Assembly (NCBI GenBank): GCA_034401135.1
Contig: JAWZSP010000006.1
Span: forward strand, 496,001-560,000
Length of the DNA: 64,000 nt
From: Volutella citrinella
Taxonomy: Eukaryota > Ascomycota > Sordariomycetes > Hypocreales > Nectriaceae
Direction: 5' to 3'
Below the pieces are notes generated by a model that was not told where the DNA came from, searched no databases, and was given only the letters and a program-made list of their open reading frames with translations. Shown piece by piece: positions 33,076 to 45,234 of the stretch (positions within the stretch are counted from its first letter, which is position 1; every line of letters begins with the position of its first letter). The position numbers and the translations under genes are program-made.

Positions 33076-33874
33076 CATACAGTTTCTAGATGACGTTGGG
33101 TCGTATTGAAACGCTCAAGGTCTGCAACATGCCATTACCTCGGTGGACATAAGCCGAGCTTGCCGAAAGCCAAGCAACCCCCACCTTGCGTTCAACGCAT
33201 TGAAGCCATCGATGACTTCTCGCGCATTAGGCATTAATATAGGGATGAATCGAACAGCAGTCATGACAGCAAGAGATTTCCGTCAAGGCTCAACAGGACG
33301 TTCAAGTGATGACATCTGTGGCTTGGAGGGCGCGAGTCATGGCGTTACCGACGCTGCGGATTTGAGGCCCCAGGTTGATGGCTCCGGCTACCCACCCCCA
33401 AACCTCAGATCGTCATTATGCGAGTGCCCCGGCTAAAATCCACGCCTATGTGCCACGGTATAATCACCTCCACCAATCAGCCGTTGGATCCAGTCAATCA
33501 CGAGAGTAAGCTTCTCACCACCGCCGGAAAAGCGAACGCTATTTTATCCTACCCCCGCGAAATTCCCATCGTGGGCCAATGAATGACACTTGTTTGAACA
33601 CCTTATCCGAACTGAATCGCTTCCCCAGCCCTTTCCCGCCAGTTTCCTCACAGTATTCGGCAAACAAAATGGCGAGTTTTCCGATGTGGCTGGGCCAGAG
33701 CATTCACCCCGCATTTATCAGATGGTTATGGGGTTAGCTTAGAGCGGGGAAGTTGGGGATGACTCGATCAACAAGACACACATGCAGGTTGCAGAGGTAT
33801 AAAAAGACAGCTTATTCTTATAAGGTCCGATGGAATGAGTTTCTTTGGCAATTGGTGGTCTCAATATAATCAAC
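33076..33874. other. Intergenic upstream of GH28 gene
   Basis: No gene seen. It contains the GH28 promoter; a TATA box is listed separately. Confidence 0.5.
33798..33805 (+). promoter_or_regulatory. TATA box of the GH28 gene
   Basis: TATAAAAA lies 77 bp before the ATG at 33875. Confidence 0.5.
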
Positions 33875-35302
33875 ATGGTGCTCTCAAAATCAGTCCTCCA
33901 ATTCGCCGTTACGGCGTTGTGCGTTGGTGACGCCTTGGCCGCCACAGTCTCTGAAACATTCCTCAAGAGCATCCGTTCACCTCGCCCAATCACAGCAAGA
34001 GCATCGCCGGAAAGGAACCGAACGTGCCTTGTCGATAGCCATGATGATGGCAAAACCGACGACTCTGAGTTTATCGCAAAGGCTATCAAGGACTGTGATG
34101 ATGGCGGCCACGTTCTCTTCCCCGACACCCAGTCCTATGTCATCGGCGCTCCACTGAACATGACGGGTCTGAAGAACATCGACATCGACATCCAAGGTTT
34201 CGTCAAGTTTAGAGATGACATGGAGTACTGGCGGAAGGGCAAAATGTTTGACCTCACCTATCAGAACAGCACCAGCTTCTTCATTCTGGGCGGCAAGGAC
34301 GTCAATGTCTACGGAGGCGGCATGCTTGACGGCCAAGGCCAGCGCTGGTGGGATCACTATGCCAAGAACAAGCAGGACAAACGCCCAGTGCTTTTCGCCA
34401 CGGTAGAAATGCACGGGGGCACCATCTCGGACATCAACATGAAGCAGACTCCAATGTGGGCCAATCTTGTTGTCAATTCGACGGATGTGGTCTTTACCAA
34501 TATCTCCATCCGCTCTATCAGCGGCAGCAACAATTTCGAGAAGAACACGGATGGCTGGGATATTTACCGCTCTGATCGCATCATCATTCAGAACTCGACG
34601 GTGACTAACGGAGACGGTAAGTTCAACAGGACCTCATTCCGCCATCTCGTACTAACTAAGACCAGACTGCGTAAGCTTCAAGCCCAACAGCACCAACATT
34701 GTCGTCCAGAACATGTGGTGCAACGGTACGCACGGCATGTCCGTTGGCAGTCTCGGCCAGTACCCTGACCGGGTGGACTATGTCGAGAACATCCTCGTGT
34801 ACAATATTTCCATGTACAACTCGTCCGAGGGCGCCCGCATCAAGGTCTGGCCTGATTCTTTCAGCGAGAAGAGTCTCACTCTGAGCGGCGGTGGAGGCCG
34901 AGGCTTGGTGCGAAACGTCACGTACGACACCATGTGGCTCGACAATGTCGACTACGGGTTGACAATCACGCAATGCTATGGTCAAGACGACGAGGAAGAG
35001 TGCTTCAAGCATCCAGTACGTTTTCAACAGCTTAGTGTGGCTTCAGAGACTAACATTTGCAGTCCAAACTGAACATCACCGACATCACTTTCCGCAACAT
35101 CCGTGGCCGCACCAACAGGGTCTTTTCGCCTATTGTTGCTCACCTCGTTTGCTCTGGTCCGGGAACGTGCTCCAACATTTCTGCTCAGAACGTCGACATT
35201 CGAACAATCAACGGAAGCAATCTTGTTACTTGCCGGAATATGAACAACAAACTCCTGGATCTCAATTGCGTTGAATGGAGCAAGGGATACAACCCGGCAT
35301 GA
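33875..35302 (+). CDS. GH28 exo-polygalacturonase, secreted
   Basis: Predicted 443 aa, exons 33875-34616, 34666-35015, 35063-35302 (introns 49 and 47 bp). The N-terminal signal peptide ends near GDALA. Right-handed beta-helix with the GH28 residues [17 protein letters not shown] (catalytic Asp pair), [11 protein letters not shown] (catalytic His) and RIKVW. The variable NTDGWD and the lack of the endo-PG CSGGHG motif favour an exo enzyme releasing galacturonic acid from pectin. Several N-glycosylation sequons are present (NMT, NST, NIS). It converges on the GH115 gene with only 118 bp between stop codons. Confidence 0.9.
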
Positions 35303-35420
35303 GAGGGTGTTCTGTATTCGGAACCTTGACCATAGTTGAAATAAATAAATATTATCACATGCTATCGTGGGAATGTTTCATTTTTCTGCCACTTCCTCAA
35401 AATCGACTCGACCATGGCAT

Positions 35421-38400
35421 CTATTTTGAAGCGCCAGCCTCGTAGCTTGGGGGAGGCCCCAAGTATGAGCCCTTGGCCTGACCCAAGTCGACAACAATCT
35501 TCTCCAGAAGAATATTGGAGTGGCACAGCCTGATGAACAAATCATGCTGTCCCGGTTGTGTGTTGCTCAGTTCAATCTTGTGCTTCTTGACCCACACGTT
35601 GTCCGATGCCGCCTCGAACCAGCCATCAGCAGTCGCCCAGCCCAGGTTGGCCGCATTTTTCAGGCTCTCCTCGCTGGTCGTGAGCAGAGGGTATGTCTGC
35701 ACATCGCCAGAGTCTACTTGTATCTCATAGTGCATTTCGTCTTCAGGAGAAAGCTGCAGGGTCGTCCCGAAGTACAACTGAAGGGTTGCGCTCGAGGAAG
35801 CGGAGAAGATGAAGAATGGGTAACGCATAAAAGGGCCCGTTTCGTCGACACAAGTCTTCAATGCAACCGATCCCGTCTCCAGCCTCCCAGTGTCGGGTAG
35901 GAGTGTATAGGGAGCCTCGATCTGGCAGCTTGTTGCTGGTATGGAGACGTAGCCGCTGTTCTCAACGAAGCCCCCGAAACCATCGGGAATCTGGCGTCCA
36001 TTGACTGGGAGATGCACGTGCTCCAGGTCTCCCTCTTCTGATTTGACTACAACCAGAACTTCTTCGTCAAACGACGCAGGAACCTGTGTCCAATCAATAG
36101 TAATGTCTACTCGCGCATCCTCAGCACCAGGAACGAGTGTTCCCGCGTACGATGACAGGCGAACCCAGTCGTATGGCGTGGATGCTTGCCAGTGAATAGT
36201 TGGAGCGCCCCGAGTAAAGATATCAAACCACTGTGATTCGGGACCATAGCGTGTCATGAGAGGCAGCGTTAGGCCGGGGACCAGGTCACGCCTGCTGGGG
36301 TGAGTCCGCTCCGACTCTTCATTGATGCGGCCGGGCCGGATGCCCTCATGGCTCTCAACAGCCACGCCCATCTGCCCAACAATTGGGTTGGAGTTTTGCC
36401 GGCGCTGGACGTAGCACAGTCCGCTTATCATGTCCCGAGACGGCGCGTGCCACGTCTCGCCGTAACCGTAGTGCGTCTGCATCATCATGTGATTCCACTT
36501 GCCATCTAGCAAGCTGTGGAACTCTTCAGAGAGGCTATAGTCTTGGTCAAAGAGATCTAGCACAGCTGCTGCCAAGGAATTGGCATAGTTGCGCCGCTGG
36601 CGTGCAAACAGATTGTTCTTTGCACGCGTGATCTGCAGGGCGTTGTAGATGTATGACGCTTCGACAGGGTGGAGGATGAGTTGGAATGAGGCGGCCTTTG
36701 CAGCGCCATCAATACCGCTGTGAATTCCACGGGCTTTTTTAAGCAACATTGCCCAGCGGGCTAGTATCTGCTCTGCCTCGTTGTAGTGGAGGACGGAAAA
36801 GGTTTCAGGTTCGATGTGCTCGTGCTTCCGAATCGACGCGAGGCGGTCGTACTCGTACCACACCTGCCCAATGTCCTTGGCGCGGTCTTGTCCAAATTCC
36901 CGCTCAGCCATGTTGTCGAGGAAGGATTGCAGTCCGTCTGGTCCGATGGTATTGACGTTCCAGGCGAGGGCCATGGCAAAGGTGATTGGGATCTCGAGAG
37001 GTTTCAGGTCGCCCACGTTGAAGACCCAAATTCGTCTGGCATTGCGATCGTGTGCCTGCATCAATTGGTGCCAGATTTTCCCCTGTTGATTGTTAATATT
37101 TGTCTAACAAGCTTGGTTTCTCGTATTACCAGTGAGTTGCTGTTTATCCACTTGTAGCTTCTGGGCGATCCGACATATTCCAAGTGGTAGTAGACCTGGC
37201 CTGTGTCAATACGCTGGGCTTGTCAAATTAATGGCAGTTTCTCTTACCCCAGCTCCTCCCTTTCTCGAGACTTCTTTAGTTGTTGGAAGCCGTCGAATGT
37301 TGCCAAAGTTGTCGTCCTGAAATAGAAGTGTCACATCATCGGGCACGTCGATGCGCCCGCTCTCATAGAGCGACTGGACCTCCTTGTAAATTGCGAAGAG
37401 CTCTACTGATAGTGAGTCATCAAGAAATGAAGAGAGCAGCAATGGGATGGAGACATACGAGGAACGGCATCATCACGGCCATACACCTTCTCAAAGACCT
37501 GACGCTGTGCTTTGATCACATCCTGCACGACTGCGGCTGGGTCATCTCCAGCCATCTTCTTGTCGTATTCTCCCCTCATTCCCAGGGTGAAGTAGGACTC
37601 GTATCCCTGTGCACGCTCTGCGCCGAACTCGAAGAATTGGCGAATCTTTTCCTTGTTGGTAATCCAGTTCCAGCTGCCATCGGGGTTTTCGCCAAACCAC
37701 TCATTGGAGAGTCTCTGCATTGGCTCGTGGTGCGAGGTGGAAACCATGATGCCGTACTCGTCAGCAAGCCGCTGGTTCTCGGGGTCGTCAACGAAGAAGG
37801 ATGCGCCGGGGTTTGGGTATCCAGGCCACATGGCGGGCCATAGGAAATTCGCCTTGGTGCCGTCAGTCTCGATGTCCAAGGAAACCATAGCCAGGAAGCA
37901 GGCTGACCTTTAATCGCAGCAGCAACTCAAAGATCTTGACGTAAAACTTGGAATTATACCCTCCAAATTTCTCAATGGCCCAACCGGTCATGGCAGGCGC
38001 CTCATCATTGAGGAAGATGCCACGAAACTGGACGCTGGGCTCGCCATGCAGAGTTGACGTCGGAATGGCATGGATCTGATCGTGACGCTTTGAAGGCACA
38101 TCGGCCCACCAATACCATCTGTGGGTTGATTAGCCTAATGTATACTATCGATGCACTTCGGAAACTGCTTACGGTGAGACGCCGATTTGCTCAGAGAGCG
38201 TGTAGCAGCCGAAAATCGTGCCCCTCTTGTCGCTACCAGCAATGACGAGGGCGCTTTCGAGTCCGACGACTGGTTGGGCGACAATGTTGGTGCTGAACGA
38301 TTCCCACTTGCCGGTGATATTGGATGTATCAAGTTTTGATTGCTGTTGCAGTTGATCAATCAGGCGGCTCTTTCCTACAGCCCCTACGATGATGGCAGTC

Positions 38401-38609
38401 TTGGCTGATCCCACATCGGGTATCGAATCCGGCTCCCAGACGATAACCCGGTTGGCATCATTACCCGTCACTCGAGCAAAGTCCTGGGAAAGGTTGTCGG
38501 CGGCGAGCTTGACACCGGGCCAGTCTTGAGCGTCAATGATGATGCATGCATCGACGAGGCTGAGGGAGTCTGCCGACGCCTCGAATTGCACGAATTTATC
38601 CTCGAACAT
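35421..38609 (-). CDS. GH115 alpha-glucuronidase
   Basis: Predicted 975 aa from six exons: 38609-38173, 38118-37908, 37852-37459, 37405-37248, 37195-37130, 37082-35421; frame sum checked. GH115 enzymes remove (4-O-methyl)glucuronic acid from xylan. Segments that fit: AADNLSQDFARVTG, AIIVGAVGKS, GTIFGCYTLSEQIGVSPWYWWADVP, FRGIFLNDEAPAMTGWA, WPAMWPGYPNPGASFFVDDP, TLLFQDDNFGNIRRLP, and RIWVFNVGDLKPLEIPITFAMALAWN. Length is right for the family. No signal peptide precedes MFEDKFVQF; either the enzyme is intracellular or a short upstream exon is missed (an AG acceptor lies just upstream, CTCCAG). Confidence 0.9.
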
Positions 38610-39164
38610 GACTGGAGCCGAGGCAGTACACAGTAGGTGCGAATTGTTGGTGATGGGGATAGGATGAGACGAGAGTTGGGTCTGCAGAAGTGCAGAGAGG
38701 GGCGTCAGTCATATGATGGAGGTGATGGCTCTCGGGCTCGGGCAAGGGGATGCCCGTAGCTGGCCCGGAGCCCAGGCAACCCGCCGAGGGAACCGATGAG
38801 ATGCGGGGTCCGACACTTGACTCTCTGCATCTTAGCCCAGTTGAGACATGGCGCGGGGGTGGTGGTGCAACTAAACTGGAGACGGCTCCATCTAGTTGGG
38901 GGTGCAAGGGCATGGCGCATCGGGGCGGGGAAGCCAAAGGACGAGGATCTCCCGATGCGACACTTAGATGAGAAGGATGTTACATGAAGCGTTGAGACTT
39001 ATCTAAACGAGACGCGCTGGACTAATTCCGGACCTCAAACTCTTTAACGCAGGTCTTGCTTTCTCTTTCTCCGGAAGGACAGCAGCTTTCCTACTCCAAC
39101 CCGGGCCCTCTTTCACCAGCTGCTCAGTCTTTCTCATCCTAGAATTTTTACTATTACCAACAAC
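38610..39164. other. Intergenic, GH115 promoter and PrpF 3' flank
   Basis: No gene is supported; the GC-rich part upstream of GH115 carries only short frames. Confidence 0.5.
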
Positions 39165-40466
39165 TCACAACACGTTGGATCCGCATTCAGCTTCTGTGTG
39201 TGTATAATACATCACGTTTCCTTCAAAAAGCCTGCGAGCCGTTCTGATACCAATGCATCGCTCAATCTCAACCCCCTGGTCACCAATCGAGGTCCAGACC
39301 TCCATTTCCATAACCCCTCTGCTATGCTGTATTCTCAATGTCTCCTTGTTTTCCAACGGCTGGAGCGGAGACGCAACTGCAATTTCCTCTTTGGCTGTAC
39401 TGCCTACCGGACTTGGCGTCCTGCTGGGCGTGACATTGTCGTAAGAAGCCTCGGGTAGATGCCTTTTCAACCGATATAGAACGGTATCGTCCATGCAAGA
39501 GGCAGCAGCTAAGCAAACGCCTCCCGTCAGCTGCAGGCTGGGGTGAGGCTTGCCCATACTGTACGCTTGCACGAAGACATCGGCAATATCCGGCTGAGTA
39601 GAACTGGAGACAATGGCCAGCTTTGGCGTTCCTCTGACAAGAGCCGCCTCTTCAACGGAAGCTGCAAGGCCCATTCGGACTGCACCTTGCTGGCGTATTG
39701 CTTCGACAACTTGGATATTGACTGGTGAGGCAGCATCACCTTGCTGCACAGACACCGGCAAGGTTCGGGAATCCACCAAGACAAAGGGGTTGGCAGCGTC
39801 CACGAGAGAGACTCGACAGGTAAACGCAGGAACTACACCGCTCTGAACTTCGATAGACTCGGTGCGCTGTCCGGAAGGGAACATCTTGCCCGTCATACTA
39901 CCGGCGGGCTTGACGAAGGCGACTTTGATAGCACTGCCCGGGCCGACGACACCCGGGATTGTGCAATCACCATCCTCCTCAACCTCTCCGTGCTCATCGA
40001 TATTGACTGTCTCCACAATGACCCGCGAGGTGTTGGTGTTGAATATCCGGACGTCAGCAGTACGCGCACCTGGTTTCGGTGACACCAGTCCTTCCTGGAC
40101 GGCGAATGGCCCGACCCCTGAGACCATGTTGCCGCAGTTGCCACTGAGATCGACGGTCTCACTGCCGACGGCAACTTGGACGAAGGTGTAGTCGACATCA
40201 ATGCCGGGGCGGTTGGATGGCGAAACAACAGCGACTTTGGACGTGACACTAGTTGCGCCACCAATGCCGTCAAGTTGACGCGGATCACCATGTCTGGATC
40301 CCATGGCTGCCAGTAGAGGTTCCGCCCAGTCTGCTTGACGTGGTGGAAGGTGAGCTCCATGGAGAAAGAGGCCCTTGGATGTGCCCGCGCGCATCAGGAC
40401 GGCACGGAGAGACTGACGAGTCCTTCTCATGGAAGTTGCTTTGTAGGTGGTTGCCACAAGAGACAT
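39165..40466 (-). CDS. PrpF-family isomerase (aconitate/methylaconitate type)
   Basis: Intronless, 433 aa. PrpF-fold enzymes move or isomerise the double bond of unsaturated tricarboxylates (2-methylaconitate isomerase PrpF, oxalomesaconate tautomerase GalD, fungal aconitate-delta-isomerase Adi1). Seen here: AVLMRAGTSKGLFLHG, LDGIGGATSVTSKVAVV, LSGNCGNMVSGVGPFAV with the likely catalytic Cys111, IFNTNTSRVI, GKMFPSG, NPFVLVD, PKLAIV, and a C-terminal GVMEMEV..SIGD. Upstream lie two TCCCGCGGGA boxes also found before the neighbouring carrier and MFS genes, so a shared tricarboxylate pathway is inferred. A Met at residue 13 is an alternative start; the first 20 residues are basic and hydroxylated, so mitochondrial import is possible. 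Confidence 0.85.
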   Translation of the reverse strand: MSLVATTYKATSMRRTRQSLRAVLMRAGTSKGLFLHGAHLPPRQADWAEPLLAAMGSRHGDPRQLDGIGGATSVTSKVAVVSPSNRPGIDVDYTFVQVAVGSETVDLSGNCGNMVSGVGPFAVQEGLVSPKPGARTADVRIFNTNTSRVIVETVNIDEHGEVEEDGDCTIPGVVGPGSAIKVAFVKPAGSMTGKMFPSGQRTESIEVQSGVVPAFTCRVSLVDAANPFVLVDSRTLPVSVQQGDAASPVNIQVVEAIRQQGAVRMGLAASVEEAALVRGTPKLAIVSSSTQPDIADVFVQAYSMGKPHPSLQLTGGVCLAAASCMDDTVLYRLKRHLPEASYDNVTPSRTPSPVGSTAKEEIAVASPLQPLENKETLRIQHSRGVMEMEVWTSIGDQGVEIERCIGIRTARRLFEGNVMYYTHTEAECGSNVL

Positions 40467-40969
40467 GATGGGCCAATTGGTTGAGTGAGAGGCATCAATG
40501 ATAGTGTAAGGTAGAATGAGAAGTTGTGGTAGGTCTCGAACAGTCCGTCTGATAACCAGGCCAGGGAGACTCGTGCCTCATATGCGGCATGTCAACACAG
40601 ACCAGCTGCTGGAGCACGGGCGAGTTCCCATTACGCGTGGCGACCGATCAACCCTGGTAGATCATGTTCATGATCCCGCGGAAAGAAGCTACAGGCAGAC
40701 GGGCAGAGGCAGCGTGGTGTTCTGGGTCAGGGGAGGCTAACGTTGGGACGGAACCCAAGGTTGGAGCCGTGGGTGAGTCCTCCCGCGGGAGCTTCCTTGT
40801 GTAAACTCTTACCCATGGTCTTCCCTTTGGCTTCCCGCGGGAGCCGGCTTAGCCTGTCCATCGGGGCCCACATCTCGGACGATGGTGACTTCACTTATCC
40901 GCGGGCGTAGACATCGCCTCATCTAGGCCGGTTAAGCCCTGACCCATCTTGTTGGTAGTGGCCAAGCCT
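40467..40969. other. PrpF promoter region
   Basis: 503 bp between the PrpF start and the 3' end of the regulator gene, with no gene. Perfect TCCCGCGGGA boxes are listed separately; a core CCGCGG is also present at 40899-40904. Confidence 0.6.
40781..40842. promoter_or_regulatory. Two perfect TCCCGCGGGA palindromes
   Basis: Boxes at 40781-40790 (12-bp palindrome CTCCCGCGGGAG) and 40833-40842, about 315-376 bp upstream of the PrpF ATG. Each holds CCGCGG, an inverted CCG/CGG pair with no spacer, the type of site a Zn2Cys6 dimer can bind. Confidence 0.7.
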
Positions 40970-43638
40970 TCAAAACGCATAGCTATCCCAAGCCGAGCTG
41001 TTCAATCCAAACAGCAAGTCATCGCACGAGGCCGTCGCCTCTGGGTCTGGGCCTCCCGCATTCCAACCCAGCGGTGCTTCCTCTAGTACTGGGCGATATT
41101 GCGAACCCACTGGGACTTGGATGCTGGGATTTGCAAATCTCAGCGCGGTAGGGGAATACTGGATGTAGCCCTGATGAGGAAGGGCTGAGAAATGAGGAGC
41201 GTGTTCGATGGTTGAGGCCTGCTGCTCTGGCCCGCGCACGAAGCTCTGAATGATGCCGTCGATATCAGACCACCCCATGGCGGGAGAGCCTTCCTGTTCT
41301 TGAGAATTGACGCTGACTGAGTCGTCATGTTGCCGATGAAATGCAACAGGCGCCGGGTGTGCTAGTGCACTCTCGGTCGTGACATGGCCAGGGCTGAGGT
41401 GCTGGTATTGGTATATAGGACTCGGGAGGCCAACCATGGGTACGTTGCTTTGACTTGAAGTGTTTGCCGTGTCCTCGCTGAGTGGCTCTGGTACGCCAAG
41501 GCGCTTCATCAGACTACGTACAATGGCATTGGCCCTCTTCACAGCCCAATTAGTTTCCTGATTTTGGTGGAAGATGGCGAGGCATGCAGCTAGATTGTTA
41601 TGGGCGTCTGATCCCGCGCCGCGACTGGCCGCGATGCGCACGTGGATGGTGGCTGCGACATAGCAGGCATATGAGATAAGATATGGAGCATGCCGCACTT
41701 GGAAAGTTTTGTCGTAGGCTCTGAGAAGGCCCATGATGCGATCAGCAGCCGCGGCACAGGTGATGAGGGAGTTGACGGCAATCGAGCGAGTTGTGCTGTA
41801 GAGATGGCCGTCGGCAACGAATGGTCGGTGGAGGAGGATGACAAGAACGTTGTACATTGCACTTTACTCAGTCAGCTTGATAAATCTTGATGTGCACGGG
41901 TTGCGGAACGGGGGGCTCACTGTAAGCTGAATACATGCGGCGGCAGTGGCTGCTTCGCCTTTGCGGGATCGAGATCGAGATGTTCTGGCAAGGCTTCCTT
42001 CCAGACTTTCAGCTTCGAGTCCAAACTCTTCCGGAGCGCAGAAAGCTCCGAGGGGCTCTTGTTGAAGCTGCGCTCAGCATAGATGCTACTGAGAATATCG
42101 CTCATGGTGACCGACAGCTTGCACAGGCTGGTAAAGGTAGATACGCTGTAGGCTGGGGAGCCAGGGTACCTGTTCGCCTGTGGGTTGTACGCAAATGGCT
42201 TCCAGTACTCAAACTCCTCAAATGTGTCGAGAAACTTGATGGGAACCAGCGTGTCCGATTCCTTGAGTGTCACGGGCCGACCTTGATAAAGGCTTTGGAT
42301 TTTGTCGACGACTGAAGAGAAGGGTGGTTAGAAAATAAGGCAAGGACACGGACGGAGACGCACAAGCAGGGAAATAATACGTACTAAAGGCAGCCCAGAA
42401 TACTCGCCTGCGAATCTCCAGGTCTTGGTCAGACAGCTTCCTCGAGCTCCCCAAGTCCGGCGCGTCAACATGCATGCCCAGGTCAATAATCATGCGAAAC
42501 GCAAGACCCGCGTACAGCCACGCAGCACTCCGCTCATCCCCGAGGGCGAAGAGCGAGTTTGTCATGACGAGAAGCGCCTGGATGGTGGTCACGTCGCTTC
42601 TGTCAAGGGCGCTGCCCAGCAACTCGCGCACACGTTCACGGAACTTCCATCCCGCTGTACGGACGTCGTTGGGGTCTCTTCGCACATCTGTCCGGGGACT
42701 GAACTTGGACGCACCAAAGTAGATGGCGTTGAGGAGCAGCTTGGAGAAGTAGGGTCCGCCACAGGCCATGTCCCGCATAAAGGCAGGCCGGTAGGTGATG
42801 TTGAATGAGTGGTGCTGTCTGTTCCAATGCAGGAGTAAAAGGTGGTACCCGAGCTCAGGTTCCACGCCATCAAAGTCTAGGAGCCCGGCCTGATAGTGGT
42901 ATTCCTCTAGTTGACCTGTATCACATGTGCTCTCAGCAAGCTTGTTCGGTGTTCGATTGCAAGAGACATCTAACATACGTTGTTTGGCTGCTTCGGCCAC
43001 GAGGCCCTTGCCCATCCAGTCCTCTGAGACTCGTGGCCGCGGGTCTGCTGCTGGTCCCCGGTCTTGGAAGTTTTCCTCGTACAAGGTGCTCGTGCGCCCG
43101 TGGTAACTTGAAACACCGTTGGGAGATTCTACGATCCTGGACACACCTCCGCGAGGCTTCGCGGGCGCAGTCGATTGAAGAACGGCATCCTCAGCGGCAC
43201 TCTCCGCTTCAATATGGCCATCTTCTTCGGCCAGCTGCTCGTTGCTGTCCTGACGCTGTGGCCCGTCGCCCGTCTTCTGGCGGGATCGTGTTGTGGCCTT
43301 GCGGGTCGCTGGTGTTGGTTTTGCGACCCGGCGCCTCTGTCCCCGAGCTGGGCTCTCGGCCCTCACATCCTCGGTCTCGTTGGTTGTGGAACCGGAGAGC
43401 GGCTCATACACGCAATCCTTGCCGTAGAGTTTGCAATTGACGCACATGGGCTGTTCATTGCTGCACTTGATCTATCCGGGGACGGGACACAAAGCCATTA
43501 GCCACGGGAACGGATTTGCCGTGGAGAGCAACGAGTTACCTTGCGCCTGCGACAGAACAAGCAGGCCTCCATGGCGCGCCTCCGGGGGCGGCCTGACAGG
43601 GTTACCGTGGGGCCGGGTGACTGCTCGTCCGCTGTCAT
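40970..43638 (-). CDS. Zn2Cys6 transcription factor
   Basis: Predicted 801 aa. Exons 43638-43540, 43471-42979, 42915-42385, 42311-41921, 41861-40970. The 63-bp intron 42978-42916 is in frame, so it is inferred only from GTATGT..GCTGAG..CAG; without it the protein is 822 aa. Zinc cluster ACLFCRRRKIKCSNEQPMCVNC...CVYE. Fungal-specific TF domain: FGASKFSPRTD, RSDVTTIQALLVMTNSLFALG, AWLYAGLAFRMIIDLGMH, and LHAMYNVLVILLHRPFV. It lies between PrpF and the mitochondrial carrier, with boxes of the same palindrome in its own promoter, so it is the obvious candidate for the protein that binds them. Confidence 0.88.
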
Positions 43639-44154
43639 GGTCAGATAATTCCAGGCTTTGGGCGTTGAAGCTGGGTTGTAGGAATGAAGACACCGGGTTG
43701 CTTCCCGCATAGGACAGGTGGATAATGGGTCGATGACCGCTCCCGCCCGGCCAAGGTTTCCTCCCGCGGCAAGGCGAGAAAATCGTTTCCGCGGGAGGGA
43801 ACGCTGTTGCACTAAAGGCTGGCACGCCATACCGAATCGGTAGGCAGCTCGCCACTCCGGTCTTCTACCTGGACGAGTCATGACAAAAGGTTGGGCCCAC
43901 TTGGGACGATGGATCCCACTGACGGATCCTTGGCATTGGGGTAACCAGGCCATCCGCGGTGGTCATGGTCGGCTGGCGAGAGTACCCGTGCGCTGAAGAG
44001 CACCTTGGGATTGTTACTTGATCCATGAAAATGAATGCAGGAGCACGTATAACTTATCTGACAAGAGAAAACGACCCAAGCCTACCAGCCGTATTAGTAT
44101 GAGTGGTTGTCTCTGACGTTTCCAGTGGCAGCTTGCCTTGTCAAACACAACGCA
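43639..44154. promoter_or_regulatory. Divergent promoter, regulator and mitochondrial carrier
   Basis: 516 bp. Contains CCCGCGGC-type and CCGCGGGA-type one-mismatch boxes at 43762-43771 and 43787-43796 and a CCGCGG core at 43954-43959. Confidence 0.65.
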
Positions 44155-45234
44155 ATGTCTTCCGCACCAGTCCTAATCGAAAGTCCCGTCAGGCTGAAAA
44201 AGCCATTGGCATCCTCAGCCCCGGCCAAAGTTCAGCAAAAGATCTCACCAGCCTTGTCCCTCTTCGCGGGAGGAGTGGCTGGCGGCGTGGAAGCTTCCAT
44301 CACGGTAAGCATGTCTCCTTCTAACAGTTTGATGGGTTAAATTCTCAACAAGACACAGTATCCATTCGAGTTTGCCAAGACGAGAGCGCAGCTTCTGTCC
44401 TCCAAGTCTCGAAATCCATTGTCGGCCATTGTACAGACGGTCCGCCAAGATGGCGTTCGTGCCATCTACACGGGTTGTTCTACCCTAATTATTGTAAAAT
44501 CATCTCTCACCCTTGCTTTGATCTCTAGGCTAACATGATCAAGGGGACCACTTTCAAGGCTGGTGTCAGGTTTCTTTCATTTGACTATATCAAGAATATG
44601 CTGGTGGATGATGCGGGAAGACTGTCTCCAGCAAGAGGCATCCTGGCCGGCATGGTGGCCGGCGCCGTAGAGAGTGCAATAGCAGTCACTCCCACAGAAC
44701 GCATCAAGACTGCCCTGTAATGGCATCATTAGCTCTTGGAGTCAGGAACCTCAGCTAACACAAGACAGAATTGACGACGCCAAAAGCAACGCTCGCCGCT
44801 ACCGGGGCGGAATGCATGCTCTTTCAGTAATGGTCAGAGAACACGGCATTGGTGAGGTCTACCGTGGCCTATTGTCAACAACTCTCAAGCAATCCGCAAC
44901 CTCGGCAGTGCGGATGGGGTCTTACAATGTCATCAAAGAGCTGTCCAAGCAATACAGCGTACCGCAGACCACATTGACAACATTCGCGTCTGGGGCCGTG
45001 GCCGGCGTCATCACTGTCTACGCTACACAGCCCTTTGACTCGATAAAGACTGTGTCTCAGGGCGCGCGGGGTGCGACTACAACGGAGGCGTTCAAGATCA
45101 TTCTGCATAGCCGCGGCATCAGAGGATTTTGGGGCGGAAGTACTATGAGGCTTGGCCGACTGGTCCTGAGCGGCGGTATTGTTTTCACGGTGTACGAACA
45201 GGTTGCTAGCTGGATGAGGCCATCCCAAGGCTGA
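44155..45234 (+). CDS. Mitochondrial carrier, tricarboxylate (CTP/MttA-like) type
   Basis: Predicted 307 aa from four exons: 44155-44304, 44359-44493, 44544-44716, 44769-45234. Inner mitochondrial membrane antiporter. Three carrier repeats are visible: YPFEFAKTRAQL, TPTERIKTAL followed by IDDAKSNARRYRGGMHAL (characteristic of citrate carriers), and QPFDSIKTVSQ. Helix 3 reads GTTFKAGVRFLSFD as in citrate/tricarboxylate carriers. Intron 2 was set at 44494-44543 so that CSTLIIGTTFKAG is continuous and a GCTAAC branch is used. It could export cis-aconitate (as Mtt1/MttA do) or import a tricarboxylate; the direction is not readable. Confidence 0.88.

Noticed and set aside
44494..44528. 35-bp intron in the mitochondrial carrier
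   Set aside because: Ending the intron at 44543 instead gives a normal 50-bp length, uses a CTAAC branch and restores the family sequence GTTFKAG.
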